From Hyphobacterium marinum (GTDB lineage: Bacteria; Pseudomonadota; Alphaproteobacteria; Caulobacterales; Maricaulaceae): a stretch of DNA of 64,000 nucleotides. Below the pieces are notes generated by a model that did no database searches, was not told the origin of the DNA, and worked only from the letters and a program-made list of their open reading frames with translations. The stretch spans positions 868,001 through 932,000 of the forward strand of contig NZ_JAZDRO010000001.1 of assembly GCF_036330325.1 (NCBI RefSeq), read 5' to 3'. Of this stretch, positions 1 to 9,890 are shown piece after piece. The translations under genes were made by a program, and so were the position numbers. The first letter of the stretch is position 1. Every line of letters begins with the position of its first letter.

Positions 1-2094
1 CAGGTAGAGCTGGTCGTCCTCGGTCACGTCAAACGCCGCGTACCAGGCGTCCAGATTGCGCACGATTCCGTTGGTCCGATATTCGGACGGGCTGTGCGGA
101 TCGGAGACGATGCGCTGGCGCAGATTGTTCTCGCGGTAGTGCCGGCGCCAGACCTGGGCCCAGGCCAGGAAGAAGCGCTGGTCGCCGGTCAGACCATTGA
201 GCACGGGGGCTTCCCCGTCGCAGCAGGCATCGAGATGGCGGTGATAGGCGTCATAGGCCATCTGCAGACCGCCGAGATCGCCGATATTCTCACCCAGTGT
301 GAAGCGCCCATTCACATTGACGCCCTCCAGAGGTGAGAAACCGTCGAACTGGGCCACCAGTTCATCGGTCAGTTCCCGAAAGCGGGTGTCGGAGTCTTCC
401 GTCCACCAGCTCATCTGGGCCCCGACGGCATCGTAATTGCGGCCGCTGTCATCGAAGCCGTGACCGATCTCGTGGCCAATCACGCCGCCAATGGCCCCGT
501 AATTGATCGCCGCATCGGCGTTCGGGTCGAAGAAGGGAGCCTGGAGGATCCCCGCCGGGAAGAAGATCAGGTTTTCCGTCGGCCGGTAGGAGGCATTGAC
601 GGTCTGGGGCGGATAGCTCCACTCGCCGCGCTCGACCGGTCGGTCGAGATCGGCGAGGTTTTCATCCCACTGCCACTGGTCGATCCGCATCATGTTGCCG
701 AAATAGTCGTCGGCGCGGATCTCGATGGAGGAGTAGTCCTCCCATTCCTCCGGATAGCCGATCCGGGGCAGGAAGCCTTCGAGTTTGACCAGCGCCTGGG
801 CGCGGGTTTCGTCGTCCATCCAGTCGAGGTTTTCCAGCCGGATCGCAAAGGCGTCGATCAGGTTCTGGACGAGGTCGTCCATCTGGTCCTTGCTCGATTG
901 CGGGAAGTGGCGTTCGACATATATCTGGCCAACCGCCTCGCCGAGATTGCCATTGACGACATTGACGCCGCGCAGGTGACGCGGGCGCTGTTCCTCGATT
1001 CCATTGAGTGTGCGCGAATAGAAATCGAACTGGGCGGCATCGAAGTCCGCCGTCAGCCGCCCGGCATAGTCGCTGAGGAAGTGGAAAGTCAGATAGTCCC
1101 GCCAGGTCTCGACCGGAACGTCACCGACCAGGGCCGCGAGCTCAACCAGCGCACCTTCCTGACGGAATTGATAGCCGTCGCGGATGCCGACGCCGCGGGC
1201 CTCGAACAAGCCGCGCCAGTCGAAATCGGGCGCGAGAGCTTCAATCTCCTCGATGGTCAGCTCGTTGTTGAGCGCTACCGGGTCCCGGTTCTGCTCACGC
1301 GTGTAGTGGGCTTCGGCGATACGGGTTTCGAGGTCGAGAATGTCCTGCGCCCGGCTGGAACCGTTCTCGATCCCGGCGAGTGTGAAGAGTGTCTCGATAT
1401 AGCCGAGGAAGGCGGTCCGGACCTCTGCCATCTGCTCGGACTCGGTGTCGAGATAATAGTCCCGGTCCGGCAGGCTCAGCCCGCTCTGCACGACATAGGG
1501 AATGCGCGTGCGCGGGCTGTTGACGTCGGTACCAACGAAGACCGCGATAGGCGTGTCGTATTGCAGCGTCGCGAACGCCTCGATCACGTCGGCGTGGGTT
1601 TCGATGGCAGCGAGATCGGCGAGCCAGGGCTGGATCGGTTCCAGGCCGCGCGCCTCGATGGCGTCGGCATCCATCCAGCTGGCGTAGAGATCGCCGACCT
1701 GTTGCTCGACACTGCCCTCGGGCGCATCCATTTCCGACACGTCGGTGATGATCTGGAGGATTTGTTCCTCGCCCCGGTCAATGAGGACGTGGAACATGCC
1801 GTAGTTGGACCGATCGGAGGGAATCGCGGTCCGGTCGAGCCAGCCGCCATTGGCGTAGCGGTAAAAGTCGTCACCGGGATCGACACTGCGGTCCATCCCG
1901 GTCAGGTCAAATCCCCACTCGCCAATTTCCGGGGCGGCAACGGCCATGTCCTGCTGGCCGGTGCCCGCAGATCCGATGTCGGCGGTTTCAACGTTGGTGT
2001 CGGTACCGACGGCGGTATCGGCGTTATCGGTTTCCGTTGGCGAACAGCCCGCCAGAATGAGGGCGGACACCCCGCCCATCAGCCAGTATTTCAT
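1..2094 (-). CDS. M13 (neprilysin-like) zinc metallopeptidase, lipoprotein; 3' end beyond window
   Basis: Secreted zinc endopeptidase of family M13, probably held in the cell envelope as a lipoprotein. The start at 2094 gives an N-terminus MKYWLMGGVSALILAGC, a lipoprotein signal with lipobox LAGC. The catalytic HExxH motif reads HEIGH (residues about 541-545, bases 460-474) inside GGVIGHEIGHGFDD, and the third zinc ligand lies in GENIGD downstream (about bases 280-300), as is typical of the family. About 698 residues are present and the last ones (NLDAWYAAFDVTEDD) match the extreme C-terminus of M13 enzymes, so only some ten residues are missing to the left. It lies downstream of the RND operon on the same strand but is separated from it by a strong hairpin. 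A long plus-strand open frame over the same bases is its shadow. Confidence 0.9.
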   Translation of the reverse strand, partial: MKYWLMGGVSALILAGCSPTETDNADTAVGTDTNVETADIGSAGTGQQDMAVAAPEIGEWGFDLTGMDRSVDPGDDFYRYANGGWLDRTAIPSDRSNYGMFHVLIDRGEEQILQIITDVSEMDAPEGSVEQQVGDLYASWMDADAIEARGLEPIQPWLADLAAIETHADVIEAFATLQYDTPIAVFVGTDVNSPRTRIPYVVQSGLSLPDRDYYLDTESEQMAEVRTAFLGYIETLFTLAGIENGSSRAQDILDLETRIAEAHYTREQNRDPVALNNELTIEEIEALAPDFDWRGLFEARGVGIRDGYQFRQEGALVELAALVGDVPVETWRDYLTFHFLSDYAGRLTADFDAAQFDFYSRTLNGIEEQRPRHLRGVNVVNGNLGEAVGQIYVERHFPQSSKDQMDDLVQNLIDAFAIRLENLDWMDDETRAQALVKLEGFLPRIGYPEEWEDYSSIEIRADDYFGNMMRIDQWQWDENLADLDRPVERGEWSYPPQTVNASYRPTENLIFFPAGILQAPFFDPNADAAINYGAIGGVIGHEIGHGFDDSGRNYDAVGAQMSWWTEDSDTRFRELTDELVAQFDGFSPLEGVNVNGRFTLGENIGDLGGLQMAYDAYHRHLDACCDGEAPVLNGLTGDQRFFLAWAQVWRRHYRENNLRQRIVSDPHSPSEYRTNGIVRNLDAWYAAFDVTEDDQLYL

Positions 2095-2203
2095 CCTTGA
2101 TTCCTCCCTTGGCATGATGCCGCGCCGTCCGTCTGAAGCGGGCGTTCGCGGCTGCGATTGCGGAAGGCTACAACGCGGAATAATTCAAATCTCACAAAAG
2201 TTT

Positions 2204-2234
2204 GGGGGGAGGTGCGGTCATCGCACCTCCCCCC
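2204..2234 (-). terminator. Strong intrinsic terminator of the RND efflux operon
   Basis: A perfect 13-bp inverted repeat, GGGGGGAGGTGCG with its complement, surrounds a 5-base loop at 2217-2221. Read on the minus strand it follows the RND pump stop codon by about 30 bases and is followed by AAACTTTTG, a modest U-rich tail. It separates the pump gene from the M13 peptidase gene. Confidence 0.8.
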
Positions 2235-2267
2235 AGCGTGTTGAATTACCGGCGTGTTGCCTTCCGC

Positions 2268-5200
2268 CTATTCCGCCGGCTGGATCGTGCCGACATCCAC
2301 TTCCGGACGGCCATCGTCGGTCTCGTGATAGGTCGAGCCGATGCCCGGCTGGCGCTTGCCCGTATAGAGCCCAACCACGCCCCGCTTGATATCCACGCCG
2401 ATGGCATACATCGCCGGGACCAGCAGAAGTGTCAGGAACAGGGCGAACACGACGGCAAAGCCGAGCGCGACGACCATGGGTTTCAGGAATTGCGCCTGGG
2501 TCGAGGTTTCCGCCATCATCGGCAGGATGCCGAGGAAGGTCGTCACCGAGGTCAGGATGATCGGGCGGAAGCGTTGCACGCCCGCATCGATCAGCGCCTG
2601 GAAGGCCCCGACACCGTTGGCCCGCAGCCGGTTCACGAAGTCCACAAGCACCAGGTTGTCGTTGATAACGACGCCTGCCGCCGCACCGACCCCGAAGTAG
2701 GAGAAGAGCGCGAAAGGCATTCCGAAGAACAGGTGCCCGAAGATCGCACCGGCAAGGGCGAAGGGGATGGCGATCATGATCAACAAAGGCTGGGCGTAGG
2801 ATTTGAAGGCGACAGCCAGCAGGATGTAGATGCCGACCAGCACCAGCAGGACCAGGCGGACCAGCTCGGCCATGAACTGGGCCTCACCCTCGGCCTGGCC
2901 CGTTTCGACCCGGCTGACATTGGGGTGACGTTGCTCCCAGTCCGGCCAGAAGTCCGCTTCCAGGCTGGACGACACTTCACCGCGGGCCGCCGGATCGGTC
3001 AGTTCGGCACTGACCGAGATGGTGCGCATGCGGTCGCGGCGGTTGATCCGGTTCAGACCCGGCGCGAATTCCACATCGGCCACGGCGGAGAGGGGCACTT
3101 CCCGCCCGTCCGCGGTGCGGATGCGGAAATTGCGCAGCGTGTCGAGCGAACGCCGGTCATCGGTCGGGAAGCGCACCATGACGCGCACGTCCTGGCCGTT
3201 GCGCGGCAGGCGCATGACTTCCTCGCCATAGAAGGCCTGACGGACCTGGCGGGTGACATCCGCAAGCGTGATGCCCAGAGCCTGTGCGTCGGGACGCAAC
3301 GAGAATTGCAGCTCTTCTGCGGAGGACTGAAGATTGTCCACGACGTCATAGAGCGTGTCGTAGGAGCGCAGCTGGGTCTTCAGCTCGTCGGCGGCCAGAC
3401 GCAGCTCGTCGAGGTTCGGACCGGAGATGGCAAAGCGCATGCCGCCACCGCCATCATTGATGGTCGTGTCCAGGCGCACTTCCTCGGCATCCGGGATCGG
3501 TCCCAGGAATTCGCGAATGGTCTGGGCCACGTCGCGGGTCGCAAGACCACCGGGGCGGTCTTCCGGCTCGGCCAGCGTGATCCAGGCGCGGACACGGCCG
3601 TCAGTGGCCAGCGTCGAGCGGCTTTCGATCATGTCGACTTCGCCGGGGAATTGCTCGCGATAGTATTCCTGGGCCTCGTGCTCGGCTTCTTCAAGCTGGA
3701 CACGGACCTGCTCGGTGCGCTGCCAGGGCGTGCCTTCGGCGAGCTGGATGTTGACCTGGATGGTCTCGTTTTCGATCTCGGGCATGAAGACCGACCCGAC
3801 CCGGTTGGTCGCCTGCAGCATGATTGCGACCGCGAAGATGCCGATGAAGAAGATCAGCGTGGAATAGCGCCGCTGAACCGCGAATACGGCGGCGTGGCGG
3901 TACACATTCCGCGCGAACCAGATCATCGAGTCCGCGATGGCCTTCTGCAGCTTCAGAAGCGGCCCGAAGAAACCGTCCATGCGTTCCGGCTTCATGTGGT
4001 TGAGGTGGGCCGGAAGGATGAGCAGGGATTCGATCAGCGAGAAGCTGAGCGCCGCGATCACGACGAGCGAGATCTGGCGGGTGAACTGCACTTCCGGGCC
4101 GGACAGCATCATCCAGGGCGCGAACATCAGGATGGTGGTGATGACCGCGAAGACGACGGGTTTGACGACCATCTGCGTGCCGACAACAGCTGCCGTCAGG
4201 CCGGTTTCGCCGCGCTCCACCCTGTTGTGTATGTTCTCCCCGACAATGATGGCGTCATCGACCACGATCCCGATCACGATCAGGAAGGCGAACAGCGACA
4301 GCATGTTCAGGGTCACACCGAACATCGGCAGCAGGAGAAGCGAGCCGAGGAAGGCGACGATGATCCCGACAGTGACCCAGAAGGCCACGATGGGGCGCAG
4401 GAACAGGACCAGGGCGATCAGCACGAAGAGCGATCCCCAAAGGGCGGAGCCCGCAATCGTGTTCATCCGCGCCTCATAGGCTTCCGAATTGTCCCACCAG
4501 GACGACAGCGAGACGCCCTGGGGCAGGTCGGCGCGCTTGCGCTCGAGATAGTCATGCACACCGTTCGCGGTCGTGACGACGTCCATGTTCTCGCTGGTCT
4601 CGACGACGACGAGCGCCATCGGTTCACCGTTGAACGTGCCGACGAGATTGGCGTCGACGAAGCCGTCGACGACATTGGCGATATCGCTGACGCGGATCGT
4701 GCCGCCTTCCGCCGTCTGGCGGACGATGATGTTGTTGAAGTCGTCCTCGTTGTCAGCCAGCTGACGTGCGGTCAGCGAGACATCGCCGATATCGGTCCGG
4801 ACCTGGCCGGCTGACGCGTTGAGCGAGGAGTTGCGCAGCGCGCGCGCGACCTGGTCGAAGGTCAGATTGTAGCGGCGCAGGGCCGTCTCATCGATTTCGA
4901 TCGAGACTTCTTCGCCGAGTGTCGCCCAGACATTGACCAGCGACGCCCCGGGGACCTGGGCAGCCACTTCGTCGCGGATTTCCCGCGCAATGCGTTGCAG
5001 GTCGCGCCGCGGGATATTGCCGTGAACCGCAAATCCCACGACCTGGTCCTGATTGCGCCACTGGCTGACGATCGGCCGGAACGCCGAGGGCGGCAGGTTA
5101 TTGACCGAGTTCACCTGCTGCTCGATCTGGTTGATGAAGGTCTGCATGTCGACGCTGCGCGTGCCTTCGATATTGATAAAGGCGTTACCCTCGCGGGCGG

Positions 5201-5486
5201 TCGAGGTGATCGTCTCGATCCCGTCAATCGAGGACACCGCTTCCTCGATGCGGACGACGATCTGCTCTTCCATCTCCTGGGGCGAGGCACCCGGCCAGGC
5301 GACCGAAACCGTTGCGCCGGAGAAGGCGGCGGTCGGGAAGACCTCCCGGTTCATCGAGAGGTAGCCCATGATGCCGCCGAGGATGGCGACGAGCATCAAC
5401 AAGTTGGCGGCGACAGAATTCTGGGCCCACCAGGCGACGATGCCCTTGAATTCCTTTTCCTGGTGCACTTCGTTCGGATCGGTCAT
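2268..5486 (-). CDS. RND family efflux pump, AcrB/MexF-like inner-membrane permease
   Basis: Proton-driven inner-membrane component of a tripartite drug exporter, 1072 residues, close to the usual 1030-1070. A first membrane helix (about residues 26-45) is followed by a large periplasmic loop. TM4 carries the adjacent aspartates (GIVVDDAIIVGENI) of the proton relay found in HAE-type pumps, and a second half repeats the fold with NLVLVDFVNRL. The chosen ATG at 5486 follows AAGGAGGTGGCG; a GTG two codons upstream is also possible but places the ribosome site badly. It is the last gene of an operon transcribed outer-membrane factor, fusion protein, pump. The substrate cannot be told from sequence; organic solvents, drugs or lipids are all possible. 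Confidence 0.95.
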   Translation of the reverse strand: MTDPNEVHQEKEFKGIVAWWAQNSVAANLLMLVAILGGIMGYLSMNREVFPTAAFSGATVSVAWPGASPQEMEEQIVVRIEEAVSSIDGIETITSTAREGNAFINIEGTRSVDMQTFINQIEQQVNSVNNLPPSAFRPIVSQWRNQDQVVGFAVHGNIPRRDLQRIAREIRDEVAAQVPGASLVNVWATLGEEVSIEIDETALRRYNLTFDQVARALRNSSLNASAGQVRTDIGDVSLTARQLADNEDDFNNIIVRQTAEGGTIRVSDIANVVDGFVDANLVGTFNGEPMALVVVETSENMDVVTTANGVHDYLERKRADLPQGVSLSSWWDNSEAYEARMNTIAGSALWGSLFVLIALVLFLRPIVAFWVTVGIIVAFLGSLLLLPMFGVTLNMLSLFAFLIVIGIVVDDAIIVGENIHNRVERGETGLTAAVVGTQMVVKPVVFAVITTILMFAPWMMLSGPEVQFTRQISLVVIAALSFSLIESLLILPAHLNHMKPERMDGFFGPLLKLQKAIADSMIWFARNVYRHAAVFAVQRRYSTLIFFIGIFAVAIMLQATNRVGSVFMPEIENETIQVNIQLAEGTPWQRTEQVRVQLEEAEHEAQEYYREQFPGEVDMIESRSTLATDGRVRAWITLAEPEDRPGGLATRDVAQTIREFLGPIPDAEEVRLDTTINDGGGGMRFAISGPNLDELRLAADELKTQLRSYDTLYDVVDNLQSSAEELQFSLRPDAQALGITLADVTRQVRQAFYGEEVMRLPRNGQDVRVMVRFPTDDRRSLDTLRNFRIRTADGREVPLSAVADVEFAPGLNRINRRDRMRTISVSAELTDPAARGEVSSSLEADFWPDWEQRHPNVSRVETGQAEGEAQFMAELVRLVLLVLVGIYILLAVAFKSYAQPLLIMIAIPFALAGAIFGHLFFGMPFALFSYFGVGAAAGVVINDNLVLVDFVNRLRANGVGAFQALIDAGVQRFRPIILTSVTTFLGILPMMAETSTQAQFLKPMVVALGFAVVFALFLTLLLVPAMYAIGVDIKRGVVGLYTGKRQPGIGSTYHETDDGRPEVDVGTIQPAE

Positions 5487-5516
5487 CGCCACCTCCTTCG
5501 ATGGTCGTCAGTCTGA

Positions 5517-6827
5517 CTAGTCGGCGCTGGCTACGGTCGAGGCTTCGTCGCCTTCCGCAGCCGTGTCGGCGTCTTCGCCGTCTTCACCTTCATCTTCTTC
5601 GTTGTCGTTCGCGCCGGTTTCGATGACGGCCGAGAGCGCGTCGATCACTTCACCAGACTGGTCGAACGTGCGGATCCGCATGCCGTCGCTGGCCGCCCGG
5701 ATGGGCGAGGTGATCACCATGTCGGTCTCATCGACACCACCAGAGACTATCAGTTGCTGGGGGTTCGACGTGATCACATTGACGTGTCGCACAGCCAGCG
5801 TGCCGCCCTCTTGGGCCACATAGACCTCGTCGGATCCCCGTAGGGCCGAGCGCGGCAGGACGTAGGCATCGCTGACGGTACGGCCCGTGATCGCGGCATC
5901 CACGAACAGGCCCACCGGCAGGGGCGACCCGTTTTCCTCGGCCGCGGCACCATAGGGGTCGTTGATCTGGACGATGCCGTAGAGCACGCGGGTTTGCGGG
6001 TCGATGGCGCTGTCGGTGCGAACCAGGTGGCCGGTCCATTCGCGCAGCTGACCAGCGAGCACGGCCGAAAGCGTCACTTCCGGGGCCTGAGCCGGGTCGG
6101 CGGCCTGGTAGGCTACCGGAATGTTCAGCATGGACAGCTGGTCATCGGTCAGCGGCAGGCGAACCTGGACAACATCGGTCGAGAAAACCTGACCGAGGCG
6201 CGTACCGGGCGTCACATACTGGCCGAGATCGGCGCCCTTGGTGCGGACACGTCCGTCAAAGGGTGCAGATACACGGGTCCGGGCCAGGTTCAGATTGGCT
6301 TCCTGGAGCTGGGCGTTGGCGGCCGCCAGACCAGCGCGGGCCTGGGCCAGCTGCGGTTCGCGAAGGGTGAGGGCAGAGGCCTCCCCTTCGCCAAGCTCCG
6401 CCCATTCATCGGCGGCGAGTTCGGCTTCGGCTTCTTCACGGACGAGAAGCTGACGGGCCTGGGCGACCTGGGACTGGGCCCGGGTCACGGCCAGCCGGTA
6501 GTCGGCATCGTCGATCTGGATGAGGGTTTCACCGGCCTCGAAGAAGCCGCCCTCGATGAAGTTCGGATTGACGTAGACGATGCGGCCGGAAACCTGCGGC
6601 ACCAGATCGATCTGGGTGCGCGGGCTGACCTCGCCTTGCGTCGCCACGGTGAGTTGGACATCGGTCCGTTCAACCGGCGCGGCAAAAACCGCCACGGGCC
6701 GGGGCTGGGGATTGGCCCGTTCCGGCTGGGGCGCGCTGGCGACCAGCACAAAAATCGCTGCGGCAAACCCCGCGATGAGGAGCAGGGGAAGCCCGAACAG
6801 CAGGCCGCGTCCAAGGGATTTATTCAT
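5517..6827 (-). CDS. RND efflux periplasmic adaptor (membrane fusion protein, HlyD/AcrA family)
   Basis: Periplasmic adaptor linking the RND pump to the outer-membrane channel, 436 residues. The N-terminus has one membrane anchor (about residues 8-30, GLLFGLPLLLIAGFAAAIF). Then come the barrel-sandwich hybrid lipoyl half (VAPVER-like region, VPQVSGRIVYVNPNFIEGG), a helical hairpin rich in Ala, Gln and Glu (about 115-185), and the second lipoyl half SAPFDGRVRTKGADLGQYV. The last 35 residues are very acidic (repeated Glu-Asp) and may be a flexible tail. The start has AGGAG nine bases upstream. It sits 9 bases after the outer-membrane factor gene and 30 bases before the pump gene. Confidence 0.93.
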   Translation of the reverse strand: MNKSLGRGLLFGLPLLLIAGFAAAIFVLVASAPQPERANPQPRPVAVFAAPVERTDVQLTVATQGEVSPRTQIDLVPQVSGRIVYVNPNFIEGGFFEAGETLIQIDDADYRLAVTRAQSQVAQARQLLVREEAEAELAADEWAELGEGEASALTLREPQLAQARAGLAAANAQLQEANLNLARTRVSAPFDGRVRTKGADLGQYVTPGTRLGQVFSTDVVQVRLPLTDDQLSMLNIPVAYQAADPAQAPEVTLSAVLAGQLREWTGHLVRTDSAIDPQTRVLYGIVQINDPYGAAAEENGSPLPVGLFVDAAITGRTVSDAYVLPRSALRGSDEVYVAQEGGTLAVRHVNVITSNPQQLIVSGGVDETDMVITSPIRAASDGMRIRTFDQSGEVIDALSAVIETGANDNEEDEGEDGEDADTAAEGDEASTVASAD

Positions 6828-6836
6828 GACGGTCTC

Positions 6837-8222
6837 CTAACCTTCCGTCGCGACGGTCGGCGTCGTGCGGTAATTGCCGGCAATGGCGAGATACAGATCG
6901 ACGCGGTTCGTGGCGCGTTCGCGCCGGGCGCTGATCAGGAAGCTTTCCGCGCTGATACGCCGGCTCTGCGCGTCGAGCAGTTCGAAAATGGTGGCCACGC
7001 CCGAAGTGTACTGGCGCAGGACAAGGGCTTCGGCTTCGGCGGCTTCTTCAGCGGCCGCTGTAAGCGCTTCGACCCGGTCGGCGAGGGCAGCATCGGCGTG
7101 AATGGCGTCCTCGGCCTCGCGCCAAGCGGTCAGCACCGTGCTGGCGTATACGGCCAACTGGGTCCGGGCGGCGGCTTCGGCCCGGTCACGTTCGGCGCGC
7201 AGGGCACCGCCGGAAAAGATCGGAGCCGTCAGCCCGCCAATTAGCGAGCCGATCACGGCATCGGAGTCGATGAGGTCTCCCAGATCCGGAGCGGACGCAT
7301 CAAGCGAGCCCGTCAGGGTCAGGCGCGGCAGCAGGGCGCGGCGCGCCTCGGAAGCGCGGAGCCCGGCTGATGCCAGGCGGGCTTCCGCTGCCTGCACGTC
7401 CGGACGGCGGGCGAGAAGATCCCCCGGTGCGCCGACACCCGCCAGCGCCGGAAGTTCCGGCAGGTCGCTGTCGTGGGGCAGGCTGGCATCGGGATAACGC
7501 CCGAGCAGGATTTCGAGGCTGCGCGCGGCCGCCGCTTCGGTGCGCAGGCGCGAGGCGAGCGCGGCCCGGCTGGACGCCAGGGCGCTGCGTGCGGTGCGGA
7601 CATCGGACGATCGCGACACACCGCGCTGAAAGCGGCGATCGACGAGCGACAGGGATTGTTCCTTGGTCTCGACATCGAAGGCGGCCAGTTCACTCTGCAG
7701 CCGCGCCTCGATCAGGAAGAACCAGGCCTTGGCGACCGAACCGGCGACCGACAGGCGCGCCCCTTCAAGGTCGGCCTGTGACGCTTCGGCATCGGCGACA
7801 CCGGCCAGCGCGCGATCGGTCAGACGCCCCCAGACATCCGCTTCCCAGGAGACGCTGGCTCCGAGCGAATAGGTCGTGGAACTGCCCGCATTGGCTTCGC
7901 GCTGCGTCACGCCGCCATCCGCCGAGATCGACGGCATCCGGCCCGCATTGGCGCTGCGTGCACTGGCACGGGCTCCTTCATAACGGGCGACGGCAGCGGC
8001 AATCGAATAGTTCGCAGCGTCCGCTTCGGCGACCAGGCTTTCAAGGACCGGATCGTTGAATGTCACGACCCAGTCGTCGAGCCGGTCGGCGGGCAGCGCA
8101 GGTGCGGCCGCCCATACCGGAGCGGCTGAAAGGCCAGCGTCACGGGCTTGATACAGCGGCGCGCTTGCGCACGACGTCGTCAACAGGGCCGTAGTGGCCA
8201 GGAGTACTAGATGTTTCGGCAT
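6837..8222 (-). CDS. RND efflux outer-membrane lipoprotein, NodT/TolC family
   Basis: Outer-membrane channel of the tripartite exporter, 461 residues. The start at 8222 (AAGGACGAGGT just upstream) gives MPKHLVLLATTALLTTSC, a lipoprotein signal ending at Cys18; a longer frame to 8318 would add 32 residues before the signal and is unlikely. Two repeats rich in Ala, Arg and Glu, with stretches such as RRPDVQAAEARLASAGL, are the OEP repeats that form the alpha-helical barrel. It is first in the operon, followed by the adaptor and pump genes, so all three parts of one exporter are encoded together. Confidence 0.93.
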   Translation of the reverse strand: MPKHLVLLATTALLTTSCASAPLYQARDAGLSAAPVWAAAPALPADRLDDWVVTFNDPVLESLVAEADAANYSIAAAVARYEGARASARSANAGRMPSISADGGVTQREANAGSSTTYSLGASVSWEADVWGRLTDRALAGVADAEASQADLEGARLSVAGSVAKAWFFLIEARLQSELAAFDVETKEQSLSLVDRRFQRGVSRSSDVRTARSALASSRAALASRLRTEAAAARSLEILLGRYPDASLPHDSDLPELPALAGVGAPGDLLARRPDVQAAEARLASAGLRASEARRALLPRLTLTGSLDASAPDLGDLIDSDAVIGSLIGGLTAPIFSGGALRAERDRAEAAARTQLAVYASTVLTAWREAEDAIHADAALADRVEALTAAAEEAAEAEALVLRQYTSGVATIFELLDAQSRRISAESFLISARRERATNRVDLYLAIAGNYRTTPTVATEG

Positions 8223-8260
8223 ACCTCGTCCTTGATGCCGCGGTCCCTCAATTCGGATGC

Positions 8261-8288
8261 ACCCTATTTTCGGTTTTCTGAATGTCAA
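8261..8288 (-). promoter_or_regulatory. Putative sigma70 promoter of the RND efflux operon
   Basis: On the minus strand a perfect -35 TTGACA (8283-8288) is followed after 16 bases by TAGGGT (8261-8266), a weak -10. Transcription would start near 8254, about 32 bases before the first gene of the operon. No adjacent regulator gene or clear operator was seen. The remaining bases up to the phoR start at 8468 are AT-richer and hold no convincing gene. Confidence 0.4.
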
Positions 8289-8467
8289 CAAATTTTTATC
8301 GAAAAACGCTAAATCCATAGCGAATGCCGTGAAAAGCTTCGCGATTTTCGAGATGGATTGGCGTCAATCTCCACAAACCGGCACCGAAGGGATGGCTTCG
8401 CGTCCGGCGCATCCCCGTGTCATAAGGGCGCGCCATACGCTATGGGCTGCTTTCCGGCGAGTGAACT

Positions 8468-9859
8468 TTGAGCAACAATCATGATCCCGAGGGCCAGATG
8501 GCCCGATTGCGCAGACGCGACGTAATCGCTTTTTCGGCGCTCGCGGCCGTCGTTCTGCTGGTCCTGGCGACGCTGGGGCCCCTGCATTTCTGGGAAGCCG
8601 TCGCGGGCATGGCGGCCTTCGCTGCCCTGGGCGGCATCTATTATCTCCTGGTCAGCGTGCCGGTCTCGGAGGCCCAGGTCGACCGGGCCGCGCTGGCGGA
8701 AGCCGAAGCTGTCCGCCGGGCCGGTGAACTGGCGCGGGCGACGCTCAACCGGCTGCCCTTCCCGGTGACGCTGATCGGTCCGGGTGGCCGAATAGAGGAA
8801 GCCAATCCGGCCGCACGGGATTTCCTGGGCCTGGGCAGTGAAGGGGGGCTTTTGTCCGCCGCCCTGCGGCAGCCGAAAGTGCTGGAATCGGTCAGCGCGG
8901 CGCTACGCGGCGAGAGCGGCCCGGCGGTGGAGTACTCAACTTTTGCCCCCATCGAGAGCCATGTCCGGGCCCATGTCATCGCCTTGAAAATCGACGAGGA
9001 CGGACCATTTCCCTGGCGGGCGCTCCTGGTGCTGGCCGACGAGACCTCGATCAAGCGCGCCGAACGCATGCGCGCCGACTTCCTGGCCAATGCCAGCCAC
9101 GAATTGCGGACGCCGCTGGCTTCGCTCGCGGGCTTTATCGAGACGCTTCGCGGTCATGCGCGGGAGGATATCGCGGCGCGCGACAAGTTTCTGGCCATCA
9201 TGGGTGACCAGACCGAGCGGATGCGCCGCCTGATTAACGACCTGCTGTCGCTCAGCCGGGTCGAAATGGATGAACATGTCGCGCCCAGCGGGCAGGTCGA
9301 CCTGGCGTCCATTGCCGGCGACACGGCAGATGCGCTCGCGCCCCTGCTGAAAGAAAAAGCCATCCGGCTGGAGGTGGATGCCCCCCATCCGGCGTTGGCC
9401 ATCGGAGAGCGCGACCAGATCGTCGAAGTCGCCCAGAATCTCCTGGAGAACGCGATCAAGTACACGCCGCGTGAAGGACGGATCGTGATCGAGGTTCGCA
9501 GTGACCTGACCCGGGACGCGTGTGAGAAACCGGTGATGGACTCGAGCGAACGATCCGGGCGGCTTGCCATCGCATCCCCGCCGGGAAGAACGGGCCGTCG
9601 TTATTCGGTGCTGCGCGTGCGGGACGAAGGTACCGGAATCGAACGGCGTCATCTGCCCCGGCTGTCAGAGCGGTTCTACCGTGTCGACGGGCAGAAGAGC
9701 GGACCCAAGGAAGGCACGGGCCTTGGGCTGGCAATCGTGAAGCATATCGTCACCCGTCACCGGGGTGGTTTCCTGGTCGAAAGCGAGCCGGGGAAAGGCA
9801 CTGTCTTTACTCTGGTCCTGCCCATGCTGGCCGCTCAGGAGAGCGCCACACGCGGCTAG
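8468..9859 (+). CDS. phoR: Phosphate regulon sensor histidine kinase PhoR
   Basis: Membrane histidine kinase that phosphorylates PhoB when phosphate is scarce. From the TTG at 8468 it is 463 residues: two membrane helices near residues 18-60, a PAS domain (about 85-185, LPFPVTLIGPGGRIEEANPA), the H-box NASHELRTPL with phospho-acceptor His211, N-box NLLENAIKYTP, and G-box GTGLGLAIVKHI. TTG has GGCGAG upstream; an ATG at 8498 preceded by GAGGG is an equally good start and would remove ten residues. It precedes pstC-pstA-pstB-phoU-phoB, the arrangement known from Caulobacter. The single TGTCATAA at 8418 is not enough to call a Pho box for this gene. Confidence 0.93.
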   Translation: MSNNHDPEGQMARLRRRDVIAFSALAAVVLLVLATLGPLHFWEAVAGMAAFAALGGIYYLLVSVPVSEAQVDRAALAEAEAVRRAGELARATLNRLPFPVTLIGPGGRIEEANPAARDFLGLGSEGGLLSAALRQPKVLESVSAALRGESGPAVEYSTFAPIESHVRAHVIALKIDEDGPFPWRALLVLADETSIKRAERMRADFLANASHELRTPLASLAGFIETLRGHAREDIAARDKFLAIMGDQTERMRRLINDLLSLSRVEMDEHVAPSGQVDLASIAGDTADALAPLLKEKAIRLEVDAPHPALAIGERDQIVEVAQNLLENAIKYTPREGRIVIEVRSDLTRDACEKPVMDSSERSGRLAIASPPGRTGRRYSVLRVRDEGTGIERRHLPRLSERFYRVDGQKSGPKEGTGLGLAIVKHIVTRHRGGFLVESEPGKGTVFTLVLPMLAAQESATRG

Positions 9860-9890
9860 CGACAACCGCGTCACAGAATTGCTTCTGCCG

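Noticed and set aside
460..2100. Long plus-strand open frame of 546 codons
   Set aside because: It is the antisense shadow of the M13 peptidase, whose HEIGH motif and lipoprotein signal are on the minus strand; its own product has no family features.
2202..4814. Plus-strand open frame of 870 codons
   Set aside because: Shadow of the RND pump gene; product is low-complexity, rich in Asp, His, Arg and Gln, typical of antisense frames in GC-rich DNA.
8418..8425. TGTCATAA upstream of phoR as a Pho box
   Set aside because: Only one half-site with no second repeat at 11-base spacing, so it is not distinguishable from chance.
8257..8484. Small open frame of 75 codons between the efflux operon and phoR
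   Set aside because: No ribosome site or family features, and it overlaps both the predicted efflux promoter and the phoR start.
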